Of a DNA stretch of 54,583 nt, positions 8,430 to 18,038 are shown piece after piece. The translations under genes were made by a program, and so were the position numbers. Every line of letters starts with the position of its first letter. The stretch's first letter is position 1. The DNA is taken from NCBI GenBank assembly GCA_903902325.1, contig CAIUUO010000192.1, positions 1 to 54,583 of the forward strand, given 5' to 3'. The notes beneath the pieces are model-generated. The model did not search any database and was not told where the DNA came from. It was given only the letters and a program-made list of their open reading frames with translations. This stretch comes from an uncultured Bacteroidia bacterium. Lineage in GTDB: Bacteria > Bacteroidota > Bacteroidia > Bacteroidales > Prolixibacteraceae.

Positions 8430-10034
8430 CTATTTTCTGATTAATGTTCGGGAGGCAACTCCTTCCAGAAGAGGTGAGTTGACATCTTTTAGGTAACCCA
8501 TCAATTTTGAGCGCAATTCTTCTGTCTTTTGGCTGTATTTAAACCTGCCGGGGTTTGAGCCCAGCAGGTTTTCGATCTCTTTGGGATCATTCTTCAGGTC
8601 AAAAAGTGCTTCCACATCTTTTCCTTCGCTCCTGTGTGTGGTCATTAACTTCCACTCTTTGGTCCGGATCATCATCGAAGGAACATTCTGATTTTTCCAG
8701 GTCCATTCCGATACCGCAAAATCATACTTTGTTTTTGCACCTTCCATCACCGGTCTGAGCGAATAACCGTCAGTGGGAATGGTCACCAGACCTGCATAAT
8801 CGAGGATGGTTGGAAAAATATTCATGGTTGAAACCGGAGTTTCAATGATCTGTCCCGGTTTTATCTTTCCGGGGAAACGGATCAGGAAGGGCACCCTGAC
8901 CGATTCTTCGTAGAAGCAAAATTTTCCTCTCATACCATGTGCCCCAAGCATTTCGCCATGATCTGAAACAAATACAACCATGGTATTGTCTTCCAATTTC
9001 AATTCATCGAGTTTGTTCAGGATTTTTCCAACCCAATCGTCAATTTCGGAGACAAAAGCATAGTAATTGGCAGCCATGAACTTAACTTTGGTAGGATCGG
9101 TATAAGCCGACTCAAGCGGATTGGGTTTGTAGGGCGAGTTGCTCCTGCTATCATGGATGGACGCAGGAGTAGTCATTTCTCCGAATTTGTACATAGAAGC
9201 ATATGGTTCAGAGGGAGTTATCGGCACATGAGGGCAATGGAAGGAACAGGTAATTGCAAATTTCTGCTCTTTGAGACGATTTACTGCTTCCAATGTCTCC
9301 TTTCCCTGAATGGCAGTAATAGTATATTCTGCAGGCAGATCCAGGACTCCGTGCACATCGTCCTGCCCAAGTTTTTTCAGATTGATTTCTGCCTCAGGGA
9401 GTTCTCCATCGGGCAGATATTGGTACCGACGGTCGATAGGATCTGGTTTATAGGGAACATTGCCGCCGTAAAAGGTTTTTTCATAAAGCTCACCTTTCTT
9501 TAGTGGCCGTTTGGTAACATGTTCATTCAAATATTTTACATAGAGCCGCTCCCAATCGGTAATGAGTTTTTTGCCTGAAACACCATATTGCGGTGGATTC
9601 GAATATGCTGCCGCCATGTGTTCGGGGGAATGGAATTTTCCGTGATATTCGGCAACATAACCTCTTTTTACAAGAATCTCATCAAAAGTTGGGTAATAGC
9701 AATCATTTTTATTCACATCCGTATTGTCGCGAATGGTGGTCGTCTCGGTCAATCGCCCAGTTAAAATGGAGGTACGGGCCGGGCAACAAACAGGGCAAGG
9801 AGTTACAGCCTGCGAAAAATTAACCCCCTGACTGGCCAAACGATCAAGATTTGGGGTCTTGACTAATTGATTCCCGGAATAGCCCACAGCATCCCAGGCC
9901 TGCTGGTCGGTCATGATAATCAGAAAATTCGGCGAATCAGTCTGGATTTGTGCTGAACTCATTTGTGCTATAAAAAGCAGACTTCCACCAATCAAAAATG
10001 TAGTTTTACTTGAAGCGAAAAAATTGTATCTCAT
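8430..10034 (-). CDS. S1 family sulfatase, CCPAR type
   Basis: The protein is 534 aa with a signal peptide ending near residue 29 (MSSAQ). Asp43 (IMTDQQ) is the first metal ligand. The formylglycine site is Cys83 in C-C-P-A-R; the next residue is also Cys. The second metal motif is SDHGEMLGAHG. The DQQ and SDHG motifs place it with the sulfatase at 12684-14282, with which it shares long near-identical stretches such as EIDDWVGKI, DKLDEL and RFPGKIK. The pair flanks the T9SS glycosidase, with gaps of 16 and minus 4 bases, implying a co-expressed set acting on one substrate. It is the last gene of the long block before a 107-base gap. Confidence 0.92.
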   Translation of the reverse strand: MRYNFFASSKTTFLIGGSLLFIAQMSSAQIQTDSPNFLIIMTDQQAWDAVGYSGNQLVKTPNLDRLASQGVNFSQAVTPCPVCCPARTSILTGRLTETTTIRDNTDVNKNDCYYPTFDEILVKRGYVAEYHGKFHSPEHMAAAYSNPPQYGVSGKKLITDWERLYVKYLNEHVTKRPLKKGELYEKTFYGGNVPYKPDPIDRRYQYLPDGELPEAEINLKKLGQDDVHGVLDLPAEYTITAIQGKETLEAVNRLKEQKFAITCSFHCPHVPITPSEPYASMYKFGEMTTPASIHDSRSNSPYKPNPLESAYTDPTKVKFMAANYYAFVSEIDDWVGKILNKLDELKLEDNTMVVFVSDHGEMLGAHGMRGKFCFYEESVRVPFLIRFPGKIKPGQIIETPVSTMNIFPTILDYAGLVTIPTDGYSLRPVMEGAKTKYDFAVSEWTWKNQNVPSMMIRTKEWKLMTTHRSEGKDVEALFDLKNDPKEIENLLGSNPGRFKYSQKTEELRSKLMGYLKDVNSPLLEGVASRTLIRK

Positions 10035-10050
10035 TTTTATTTTTTTAGTA

Positions 10051-12687
10051 TTACTGCTTTACCAACTTCTGGAAATAGTTAGTCTTATCTGATATGATAC
10101 TTAGCATATAAATTCCTGTTGAATAATGGGTTAAGTCAATCATTTCGTTGTCATTGTCCGACTTTCGATGCGACAACAGATTGCCGGACGAATCATATAC
10201 AATTATCTGATATTCACCGGGCAGATTCATTTTCAGGTTAAAATGGCCATTCGAAGGATTTGGGTATACTGCAAACTTGTTTTCAATGCGGTCCAATGGT
10301 TCTATGGCAGTAGGAGTGTCTTGTCCTTCTTCTATCAGGAAATCATCGAAATAAGCTGAATAGGAGCCTGAACCGGAATGATCGTAGGCAATTACTATCC
10401 CGGTAATGGTATCGCCCAAAAGGGCTCCGTTTCCAAACTGACAGGAATACTGTTCCCAGCCGACCCCAGTCGTTCCATGTGCGGAAGAGGGGTTCATACT
10501 GGTGCCATTTTGGTCTCTGTATCCATTGTCGCGGAGGTTTTTTCCATTTTTGGTTATCAAATCGACAAACAGATAGCGACCCAATTCATTTTCAGTTTTC
10601 TTCCAGAAAGAAAGCTTCATATTTGGTTTAACCACAATTTTTACTTCTGCAGTTTTGTAAACATAAGTTGCCGATACATTGCTGCTGATGCTACCGGTTA
10701 CTTTGACTGAATAGAGTCCGCTTCTGGCATTGGTTGGCTGTATTTCACAAACCGGAGTAATTACATTTGAATTTGTCAGCACAATAGGGTTATTAAAACA
10801 GGGGTCGATGTTGAATGTTCCTGTGTTCTGGGCCACTCCACTTACATAATTGTAGGGAGTTGTCCTCTTTTCAAAACTATTGCGGTAGAAAACCGGGCCA
10901 TTGGAATAAGGAACAGGAACGGTTGATGTTTCAGTTCGTGTTCCCTTTAACAATTCAATAGCAGCACCCGCAACCCTAAGTTGAAAATCGGACGAACACC
11001 AAATACCATCGGCACTTGTTGTGAGGAAATACTGGTCTGTCGGGATCATGCTCCAGTCGGTGGCAGCTTTTAGAATGGCAGTTCCCTCATCATACTCGTC
11101 GAACATGGCAAAGTACATGGAATTGACCCCTAAACTTTTGATGTTCCTTGCTTGTCGCCACATAAATTCCCCTCCATTTCGGGGTGCATCATTCGGATTG
11201 CCAGGATTCCACTGCGACCAGGAAAATCCGGGAAAAATAACTGGTAAGTACTTTATTTTTCTTGCGTCACAGTAGGCTTTATCCTGCATCAAAGTAGCAA
11301 GCTGGTTGTCTGCACCTGAGTTGTCCTTAAATCGTCCAACCAACCAGGGAGAAATCATATCATATTCGGGATACACTTTTTCAAAACTCTCCTGGTTGGC
11401 AGCCAGCGGTTGAGTTGGGCCTTTGGCATCCCTGTCGTTTGTCCTCCAATAGGTTGGAGTACCTCCAATCACATAACAACCTCTTGATTTCAAAAAATTT
11501 ATCAATGCAATGGTTTCGGCTGCCGTCCCGGGGTGATTGTCGGTAAAACCCGGACCCCAGATTTGTACCACAGGTTTATTCCCAACTTTCGCATAGGCCG
11601 GCGATGATGTTAATTGATTGTTTTGCTCCACATTGTACACCCAGTCGAATTTGATGACATCATCCCAGGTCGCTTCCATTCCACTGGATGATATATCATA
11701 ACATATGTAAAAAATGCGACCTGTGGCTTCCGCTGCCTGTTTAATTTTGATTGGCGTAGCGCTTGGAGAATTGATGATGGCCCCTCCGATATTCCCTATG
11801 AATCTCTGAACTGCCACTCCATCAATTCCATACTCTTTCATCCATTGAAAATGCTTGTCAATCACAGTTTTGTTGGACGAAGTAAAGAGTTTGGAAATCG
11901 AACCATTACCAAGATTGGCCAATGCTGTTTGAGCCAGATCCGTTTCAGCATATTCTGAAACATCAGGATAGATTTCAACATGAGTTTTAGTTGCAGCTGG
12001 AGGTGTATTGGCACTCCAATGAACCCAACCTGATGTAGCATTACCTGCAGCAAACCAGACCTGATAACCGGCTACAGATTTTCCTGTTAACTCAGAGTAG
12101 GAACTGGCAGAAACAACCGGAACAGGCTCCTTTGCCGGATCCAGTGTCCCGATAGCAATCGCTATTTCTTTAATATAATTGTCACCACTTCCGTTAAGAC
12201 GAAAATCGCATTTATTGTTTTGTGCATTTCGGAAGGAAGCATTGGTAATGGCAACAGTTACAGTAATCCAACTCTTGGTGCCTGTTTTGGAAAAAGAGGC
12301 TGACTTGTAATTGTTCCCGTCGTTCGCGTTGTATTGCAAGTTGATGCTGCTCGTCCCTTCATCATAAAAAGTAATGTAAAAGATCAGATTGTTTTGAGTT
12401 GAAGGGATGGTTGCATCATCGACATTGAAATAGGCATATTTTGTATCCGGTATTTGACGACATTGAACTCCATCCCTGATTGTTTGAATCGTATAGGGTT
12501 CATTGGCCGGATCTGTTACTGTAAAATGAGTCAAATTGTTGGATAGAAAAGGGTCAGACAGCACAATAGATGCCACGGGTGATGCCGCATTTAATATCTT
12601 GATGAAGCATAAAAGCAATACCAGCAAACAAGCCTTGATCATCCTGGTTTTGTGTCTTTTAATTGCCAGTTCTGTGAACTTTCTCAT
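10051..12687 (-). CDS. Multidomain GH71/99-like glycosidase with T9SS type A sorting domain
   Basis: The protein is 878 aa. ATG at 12687 overlaps the preceding sulfatase stop (ATGA), but a more standard signal peptide begins at Met16 (ATG at 12642). Domains: a carbohydrate-binding-like beta-sandwich at about 40-185; a GH71/99-like barrel at about 200-545, starting AGYQVWF and containing HFQWMKEYGIDGV (279-291), WGPGF and FDEYDEGT (529-536); a second beta-sandwich at about 620-790; and a C-terminal sorting domain (about 800-878) with YPNPSNG and GIYMLSI motifs. Glu531 and Glu534 form an E-x-x-E pair with the spacing of the two GH99 catalytic glutamates. GH99 enzymes are endo-alpha-mannosidases/mannanases; extension of that activity here is inference. 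The T9SS tail predicts cell-surface or released enzyme, so it may make the first cut. Confidence 0.85.
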   Translation of the reverse strand: MRKFTELAIKRHKTRMIKACLLVLLLCFIKILNAASPVASIVLSDPFLSNNLTHFTVTDPANEPYTIQTIRDGVQCRQIPDTKYAYFNVDDATIPSTQNNLIFYITFYDEGTSSINLQYNANDGNNYKSASFSKTGTKSWITVTVAITNASFRNAQNNKCDFRLNGSGDNYIKEIAIAIGTLDPAKEPVPVVSASSYSELTGKSVAGYQVWFAAGNATSGWVHWSANTPPAATKTHVEIYPDVSEYAETDLAQTALANLGNGSISKLFTSSNKTVIDKHFQWMKEYGIDGVAVQRFIGNIGGAIINSPSATPIKIKQAAEATGRIFYICYDISSSGMEATWDDVIKFDWVYNVEQNNQLTSSPAYAKVGNKPVVQIWGPGFTDNHPGTAAETIALINFLKSRGCYVIGGTPTYWRTNDRDAKGPTQPLAANQESFEKVYPEYDMISPWLVGRFKDNSGADNQLATLMQDKAYCDARKIKYLPVIFPGFSWSQWNPGNPNDAPRNGGEFMWRQARNIKSLGVNSMYFAMFDEYDEGTAILKAATDWSMIPTDQYFLTTSADGIWCSSDFQLRVAGAAIELLKGTRTETSTVPVPYSNGPVFYRNSFEKRTTPYNYVSGVAQNTGTFNIDPCFNNPIVLTNSNVITPVCEIQPTNARSGLYSVKVTGSISSNVSATYVYKTAEVKIVVKPNMKLSFWKKTENELGRYLFVDLITKNGKNLRDNGYRDQNGTSMNPSSAHGTTGVGWEQYSCQFGNGALLGDTITGIVIAYDHSGSGSYSAYFDDFLIEEGQDTPTAIEPLDRIENKFAVYPNPSNGHFNLKMNLPGEYQIIVYDSSGNLLSHRKSDNDNEMIDLTHYSTGIYMLSIISDKTNYFQKLVKQ

Positions 12688-14282
12688 ATCATTTTCCGTG
12701 CCTTAACACCCTCATAATGTTTGGATTTATTTTTCTTAAGCCAAGACAACAGATCTTTGCGCAATTCCTCTGCCTTCTCCTTGTATCTGTCTTTTTCGGG
12801 ATTGTTCCCCAAAAGGTTATTCATTTCGTACGGATCCTTCTTCAGATTGAAAAGAGTGTTGATGACTTTGGACTCTGCAGAATATGGGATGAACAGTTTC
12901 CAGTTATCTTTTATGATCATGTAAGCAGGAGTGCGGTCCTCATTGTATAACCATTCGGTTACAACATATTTACCTAGACTTTTGTCGGTTCTTTCGATTA
13001 GTCCACGCAGACTCTTTGAATCTGAAGGATATTCAGGTAATTGAAGATAATCGAAGATTGTGGCAAACACATTCATGTTCGACAGATAACCGGTCACTAT
13101 TGTCCCAGACTTGATTTTCCCCGGGAACCTAATCATCAATGGAATATGGGCCGATTCTTCATAAAATACATTTTTCTCACGCATGCCATGTGAGCCCAGC
13201 ATTTCTCCATGGTCACTTGTAAAAATTACAATGGTATTGTCCGATAAGCCAAGTTCATCCAGCTTGTCCATAATCTTCCCGACCCAGTCGTCAATTTCCG
13301 TAACAAGGCCGTAATAATCTGAAATCATGTATTTTATCTTTTCCGTATCGGCATATTCGGGATTATCCAGCCTTCCATTTTGACTCCGATAGGGAGAATT
13401 TAACATTGGATCTGCGATACTTACCGGGACGGGCATCTCCTTAACAGGATACATTTTTGAATAGGGCTTAACCGGCAGCATTGGCGCATGGGGAAAATGG
13501 AGGGAACAAGTGATGCTGAAGGTGTTGTTTTTGTTCCGTTCAAGTGCCTCCATGGTTTGTTTGGCATGAAAAGCAGTGAAGGAATATTCTGCCGGTGTTA
13601 TCGACTCGCCATGAAGATCGGGCTGTATATACTTTTTATTCAACTGAAGTACTTCCTCGTTTGTCAGGCCATAACGTTTATCCAATGGGTTCGGGATATA
13701 TGGCCTGCCTGTGAAGGGGTCGTACAACTCTCCCGGTTTGAGACTCTCTTTTGGAAATTTGTCATTTAAATATTCCATGTATAGGGCTGTGAGTCCACCT
13801 GGCGCAAAAATCGATTTGCCGTTTTTGGCCTTTAATTCAGGGTTCTGATATACTTCGGCATGAAACTCCGGACTATGCCATTTCCCATAATATTCACATC
13901 GATAACCATGTTGGCTCAATATTTCGTCAAATGTTGGCATTGGCATCCTACCTATTTCCTTTTTGGAACCTGCCAATTCGTTGGTAAGTATCTGATGGTT
14001 TTCAACTGTACAACCAGTCAGGATCGACGCTCTTGTAGGTGCACAAACTGCACATTGCGTATAGGCATTTGTAAACCATGCTCCCTGTTTTGCCAACCGG
14101 TCGAGATTTGGGGTTTTTAGCACTGTATTTCCGGCAATACTCAAGGCATCAAATCGTTGCTGATCGGTCATTATTACAAGTAGGTTCGGCTTTTTTTGCG
14201 AATGTGCATTGAATGAAAAAAGCAAACTTAAAAGTAGGCCGGGGCCAGTTTTTAAAACGGTTTTGAAAGATGTAATCATCAT
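12684..14282 (-). CDS. S1 family sulfatase, CAPTR type
   Basis: The protein is 532 aa with a leader of about 28 residues ending SFNAHSQ. Asp40 (VIMTDQQ) is a metal ligand. The formylglycine motif is Cys80-A-P-T-R84, with Thr at the position that is usually Ser or Ala; the rest of the signature (ASILTG) is intact, so activity is likely. SDHGEMLGSHG supplies the remaining metal ligands. It is a close paralogue of the 8430-10034 sulfatase. Its TGA overlaps the ATG of the next gene by four bases, which favours translational coupling of sulfatase and glycosidase. It begins 8 bases after the previous sulfatase stop. Confidence 0.92.
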   Translation of the reverse strand: MMITSFKTVLKTGPGLLLSLLFSFNAHSQKKPNLLVIMTDQQRFDALSIAGNTVLKTPNLDRLAKQGAWFTNAYTQCAVCAPTRASILTGCTVENHQILTNELAGSKKEIGRMPMPTFDEILSQHGYRCEYYGKWHSPEFHAEVYQNPELKAKNGKSIFAPGGLTALYMEYLNDKFPKESLKPGELYDPFTGRPYIPNPLDKRYGLTNEEVLQLNKKYIQPDLHGESITPAEYSFTAFHAKQTMEALERNKNNTFSITCSLHFPHAPMLPVKPYSKMYPVKEMPVPVSIADPMLNSPYRSQNGRLDNPEYADTEKIKYMISDYYGLVTEIDDWVGKIMDKLDELGLSDNTIVIFTSDHGEMLGSHGMREKNVFYEESAHIPLMIRFPGKIKSGTIVTGYLSNMNVFATIFDYLQLPEYPSDSKSLRGLIERTDKSLGKYVVTEWLYNEDRTPAYMIIKDNWKLFIPYSAESKVINTLFNLKKDPYEMNNLLGNNPEKDRYKEKAEELRKDLLSWLKKNKSKHYEGVKARKMI

Positions 14283-14290
14283 TATATCAA

Positions 14291-15922
14291 TTATTTATTT
14301 TGTAATTTTTTTTCTGACTTACTCACTACTTCCTGTTTCCCAATGTTCAGTATTTTGGAAGTAAAATCCCGATAGAAAACTCTAAGCTTCTCAATTTCTG
14401 TTTTATAAGCATCGTTACTGATTTGATTCTTAATTTCCAGAGAATCTGATTTTCGGATAAAAAACTGGTCACCAAACGACCTGAAGTCAAATTTTCTTTG
14501 GTAATCAGTTGGATCAATCATGATTCCCAATTTCTGATCTTTTGTAATCACCGTTGCCTGGGACCAACTTTCAGAAACAAAATAGTTCCTTTTCATGGGC
14601 TTTCCAGAAAGAAGTGTCTGCACCATTGATTCTCCCTGTAAAGGATGTTTCAACTTTGGCATCTTTAAACCGAGCAGTTCGACCAGGGTCGGATAAATAT
14701 CAACCAGGCTGACTAATTCACCGATATGTTTTCCATTTTTCTTGTTCCCAGGATATCGGATGATCAATGGGATATTCAGAATGTCCTCGTAAACATTTTG
14801 ACCGGCCGCTGCCTTTTCAACCATTCCGTGGTTACCAACAAAATCGCCGTGATCGGATGTATATATTACGATCGTTTCATTGGTCTGGCCTGTCTCATCC
14901 AATGCTTTCAGTATTTCCCCTACGTGATGATCGACTTCAGTAACCAAGGCATAGTACGCTCCAATATAATTCCGCCAGAGTTGTTCATCAGCGTATGCTT
15001 TGTCAACATTCCAAACTTTATTGCCACCGTCGCGGATCGACTGCATCATTGGAGGAATATTCTCTTTGGGTTCATAAAGGCTGGCAGGTTTCCTGATTGA
15101 ACTGCCATTTATCCGGCCATTTCCCCATGCTGAAACATCGTACAGATCCATGTATTTCTTCTGCGGCGTATAAGGTTGATGTGGACGATAAAAGGTTGCC
15201 CAGCAAAAAAATGGTTTATCACTTTTGGCCTGGTCTTTGATCATCTGAACGGTTAATTGGGCTGTAAAGGCTTCCATCGTCATGTTCTCCGGAAGCGCCG
15301 AAATCCTGGTTCCCAGGTCAGCAGTTGGAAGTATCTCTTTTGCATGGGATGAGCAGGGTGACCCTTTTCCAAATTCAGCAGACCAATCCTGGGCAAATTC
15401 TTTTCCGTAACCCAATTTTTCGACCCATTCCGTATAGCTGTTCCCGGGAGTTTCGTTGCACAAATGACTTCGCTGAACATCCCATCCTGCATCCACTGCC
15501 TGCGACGTATGCCGCTTCCCATAAGCATAGGTATTGTAGTTGTTTTGCTTAAAAACAGTTGCCAGCGAAACTACCTCATTCATAACTTCCGATTTTTCAC
15601 CATTCGAAAGCAATCCGAGGGTACGCGAGTATAAACCGGACATAAGCGACGATCTGGAAGGAGCACAAATACCAGTAACACAATAAGCCCGGTCAAACAC
15701 GACAGATTCTCTTGCAAGTTTATCCAGATTAGGAGTGATCACATCGGGGTGTCCTTCGAATCCCATCACTTTCTTGTTGTGCTGGTCGGAAAACAGGATG
15801 AGTACATTGGGTTTCTTTTTCGCAAATTCTGATTTACTTTTTTGACCCATTGAAAATCCGGCAGTCGTCAGAACCAGTGCCTCTATCAGAATAATTTTAT
15901 TCAGTGATTCGTGTAAAATCAT
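14291..15922 (-). CDS. S1 family sulfatase, CAPSR type
   Basis: An upstream TTG at 15946 is in frame, but the ATG at 15922 places a hydrophobic leader (about residues 8-26) at the N-terminus, so that start is chosen, giving 543 aa. Asp46 (LFSDQH) is a metal ligand. Cys86 in C-A-P-S-R is the predicted formylglycine. SDHGDFVGNHGM carries the second metal cluster. It is related to choline-sulfatase/iduronate-2-sulfatase-like members by the SDQH motif, but the substrate cannot be read from sequence. It is more divergent from the two DQQ sulfatases than they are from each other. It sits between the metallophosphoesterase pair (37-base gap) and the CAPTR sulfatase (8-base gap). Confidence 0.92.
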   Translation of the reverse strand: MILHESLNKIILIEALVLTTAGFSMGQKSKSEFAKKKPNVLILFSDQHNKKVMGFEGHPDVITPNLDKLARESVVFDRAYCVTGICAPSRSSLMSGLYSRTLGLLSNGEKSEVMNEVVSLATVFKQNNYNTYAYGKRHTSQAVDAGWDVQRSHLCNETPGNSYTEWVEKLGYGKEFAQDWSAEFGKGSPCSSHAKEILPTADLGTRISALPENMTMEAFTAQLTVQMIKDQAKSDKPFFCWATFYRPHQPYTPQKKYMDLYDVSAWGNGRINGSSIRKPASLYEPKENIPPMMQSIRDGGNKVWNVDKAYADEQLWRNYIGAYYALVTEVDHHVGEILKALDETGQTNETIVIYTSDHGDFVGNHGMVEKAAAGQNVYEDILNIPLIIRYPGNKKNGKHIGELVSLVDIYPTLVELLGLKMPKLKHPLQGESMVQTLLSGKPMKRNYFVSESWSQATVITKDQKLGIMIDPTDYQRKFDFRSFGDQFFIRKSDSLEIKNQISNDAYKTEIEKLRVFYRDFTSKILNIGKQEVVSKSEKKLQNK

Positions 15923-15959
15923 ATTTCCATAAATTATGTGAAACAAAAAATATCCGGCT

Positions 15960-17048
15960 TTAAGGCTTTAACAAATTGGTCAAATCAATCCTGTCATATG
16001 GATTTTTTGCAAAAGCTGCATAGTACTCAAGTTGCATGTTTTCATTTTTTTCATCGATATTGATTACAGCATATCCATGCAAATCGGTTTGTATGTAATA
16101 CGTCACATATTTTGCCTCTTCTGCTAACATGGTTTTTCTGGCTTCAAGGGTTTCAGGTTGCCAGTCAGGAACATTTTCAGCAATGGAAGGTCCATATTTC
16201 GTAATACTATTTTTTGGATTTTGGTAGTTCCTGTCTTTTATAACACTTGTCACCATAACCTGAATAATAGGTCCGAAAGGAGTATTGCGCCGTACGACCG
16301 AGTACCGGTGTAGGTGGCCACATAATACAATTGCTTTATTCCTGGCAATTACTTCAAGGAGTTTTTCCCTTTTTAGCGGATCGGTTCTCAAAATATGCCA
16401 GCATCTTTCCGTAACTGGAATTACAGGCTCGTGAATGGCAACAAATTTATATTTGGCATCCGACCCGGAAAGTTCATGCTCAAGAAAAGCTATGATATCA
16501 GTTTCTTTGTCCCAGGGATCAATGCAGGTTATCTGAACATTTTGGAAGTGATAGGAGTAGTTTGCACTTTTGACTTCCGGATTACCGGTCTGTTTTCGAA
16601 TCATTGGAATATAAAATTCCTGGAACGCTTTTACGGCTCCAGGGCCTGTAATATCATGATTTCCCTTGGCAATTATCCATGGAACCGGCATTTGGACTGC
16701 ATCTATTGCCTTCATGGCACCGGAAGCCATTTGGCGTGCCTTTTCCTCCGTGCCGGCCAGTCCTTCCGACAAATCTCCAAGTTGAACAATCGCCTTTATC
16801 CGTGGAACGTTGGTCTCTACCCTTTTTTTGAGAAGCGCCATAAAATCACTCCAGTTCTCACTGGTGTATTTGGTGTATTCTTCGGTTACCTGCCGCAGAT
16901 CATCCGGTTTTTGGCCAAGCCACTTCATATCGTGATCTTGCAATAAATCATAATGGAGATCGCCAAGTACAATAAAACTGCTTTTTTGCGCAACAGATGT
17001 ATTGGCAATTACGTAGAAACAGAAGATGTAAAGCAGTACGATTCTCAT
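15960..17048 (-). CDS. Exported calcineurin-like metallophosphoesterase
   Basis: The ATG at 17048 is chosen over an in-frame TTG at 17072 because a signal peptide (residues 1-21, ending SVAQ) begins there; this gives 362 aa. All metallophosphoesterase motifs are present in order: Asp30-x-His32 (VLGDLHYD), GDLSEG, GNHDITG, a lone His in IHEP, and GHLHRYS. It binds two metals and cleaves phosphomonoesters or diesters. Its position after a second phosphoesterase and before four sulfatases suggests removal of phosphate from a glycan or from released sugar phosphates (inference). The gap to the upstream gene is 20 bases. Confidence 0.9.
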   Translation of the reverse strand: MRIVLLYIFCFYVIANTSVAQKSSFIVLGDLHYDLLQDHDMKWLGQKPDDLRQVTEEYTKYTSENWSDFMALLKKRVETNVPRIKAIVQLGDLSEGLAGTEEKARQMASGAMKAIDAVQMPVPWIIAKGNHDITGPGAVKAFQEFYIPMIRKQTGNPEVKSANYSYHFQNVQITCIDPWDKETDIIAFLEHELSGSDAKYKFVAIHEPVIPVTERCWHILRTDPLKREKLLEVIARNKAIVLCGHLHRYSVVRRNTPFGPIIQVMVTSVIKDRNYQNPKNSITKYGPSIAENVPDWQPETLEARKTMLAEEAKYVTYYIQTDLHGYAVINIDEKNENMQLEYYAAFAKNPYDRIDLTNLLKP

Positions 17049-17068
17049 AGGTTCATCATTTAAAAAGT

Positions 17069-18028
17069 TCAATGAAACTGAATTGTATCAGGAAGTTCAT
17101 CCAACCCGAAATATTCGTGTTCAATTCTGTCACTATACACCTTTACGATTCGCATACCGGATGGTGCTATACCCAATGGTTTTCCCAGGGCACTTGTAGT
17201 CACCAATTGTAAATTTCCGTATTTAGAAAGGCTATTGTTGTGATAATGACCTGAAAAGACAACTTCAACTTTGTTGCTATTAAATAAATCCAGATACTTT
17301 TCACGGTTACCGAGATCAATGTTTGAGTAGGCGGTTGGCTCATCAACATTTTTGTTAAAAAACGGATAATGACAAAACAAAATTAGGTGTGAAGCCCCCC
17401 GGCTTTCATTCAGTCTTTTGGTTAGCCATTTGTACTGTTTTTGTTCAGGTTTTACCAATTTGGCTTTGATTAAACTGGAGTTGAATCCAAGAAACGATGA
17501 ACCCTTGTGTTCGAAAAAAAATTTATCATCCCCAAAGTTTTTACTATACGTTTTTATGCTATTCTCATCAGGAGACTGACCAAGATCGTGATTCCCAGGC
17601 GTATAGTAAATTGAAATCCCGGGATTTATTTTTGCCGTAATCCGTTTAAATTCTTTCAACTGGGAATTTGATTTTGAGTCATTCACAAAATCACCTGTAA
17701 TTACCACAAAATCAGGGTTCAAGATATTTATTTTAGCTACAGCCTTTTCGTAAAGGATGGTTTCCTTTTCAAAACTTGCATTGCCATCAAACATGCCAAA
17801 CTGTGGGTCGGTAATTTGTATGAAAAACCAGGGGGCATTTGGATTTTCTGCTTTCTTACCCTTTTGCATTACCAACGGATCCGGAATTGAATTGGCCGGA
17901 ATTTTTGATTCATCACCGATTACGAGAATACCTGCTACCTCCGTACGGAGGTTCTGGCTTGCGGTGAGCAAACCAGGCAGGATGAACAAATAGGGGATGA
18001 ATAATAATTTCGGATGGATTAAACTCAT
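17069..18028 (-). CDS. Exported CPPED1-like metallophosphoesterase
   Basis: Two in-frame ATGs exist. That at 18061 overlaps the GH95 gene end and puts charged residues before the hydrophobic leader; that at 18028 leaves a 10-base gap and gives a clean signal peptide, so it is used (319 aa). Motifs: DPQFG (Asp74 and Gln76, the DPQ variant of D-x-H seen in CPPED1-type proteins), GDFVN, GNHDLG, FCHYPF and GHYHNN. Members are metal-dependent phosphatases with varied substrates. It is clearly diverged from the neighbouring 15960-17048 phosphoesterase, so the two are not a recent duplication. Confidence 0.88.
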   Translation of the reverse strand: MSLIHPKLLFIPYLFILPGLLTASQNLRTEVAGILVIGDESKIPANSIPDPLVMQKGKKAENPNAPWFFIQITDPQFGMFDGNASFEKETILYEKAVAKINILNPDFVVITGDFVNDSKSNSQLKEFKRITAKINPGISIYYTPGNHDLGQSPDENSIKTYSKNFGDDKFFFEHKGSSFLGFNSSLIKAKLVKPEQKQYKWLTKRLNESRGASHLILFCHYPFFNKNVDEPTAYSNIDLGNREKYLDLFNSNKVEVVFSGHYHNNSLSKYGNLQLVTTSALGKPLGIAPSGMRIVKVYSDRIEHEYFGLDELPDTIQFH

Positions 18029-18038
18029 TTTCGTTTTT

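Noticed and set aside
10051-12687. Xylosidase/arabinosidase label often given to this protein type
   Set aside because: No xylosidase or arabinosidase family motif is present; the barrel is GH71/99-like, so that name would be unsupported.
16395-16946. Plus-strand open frame of 183 codons inside the first metallophosphoesterase
   Set aside because: It is fully antisense to a gene with all five catalytic motifs; no independent support.
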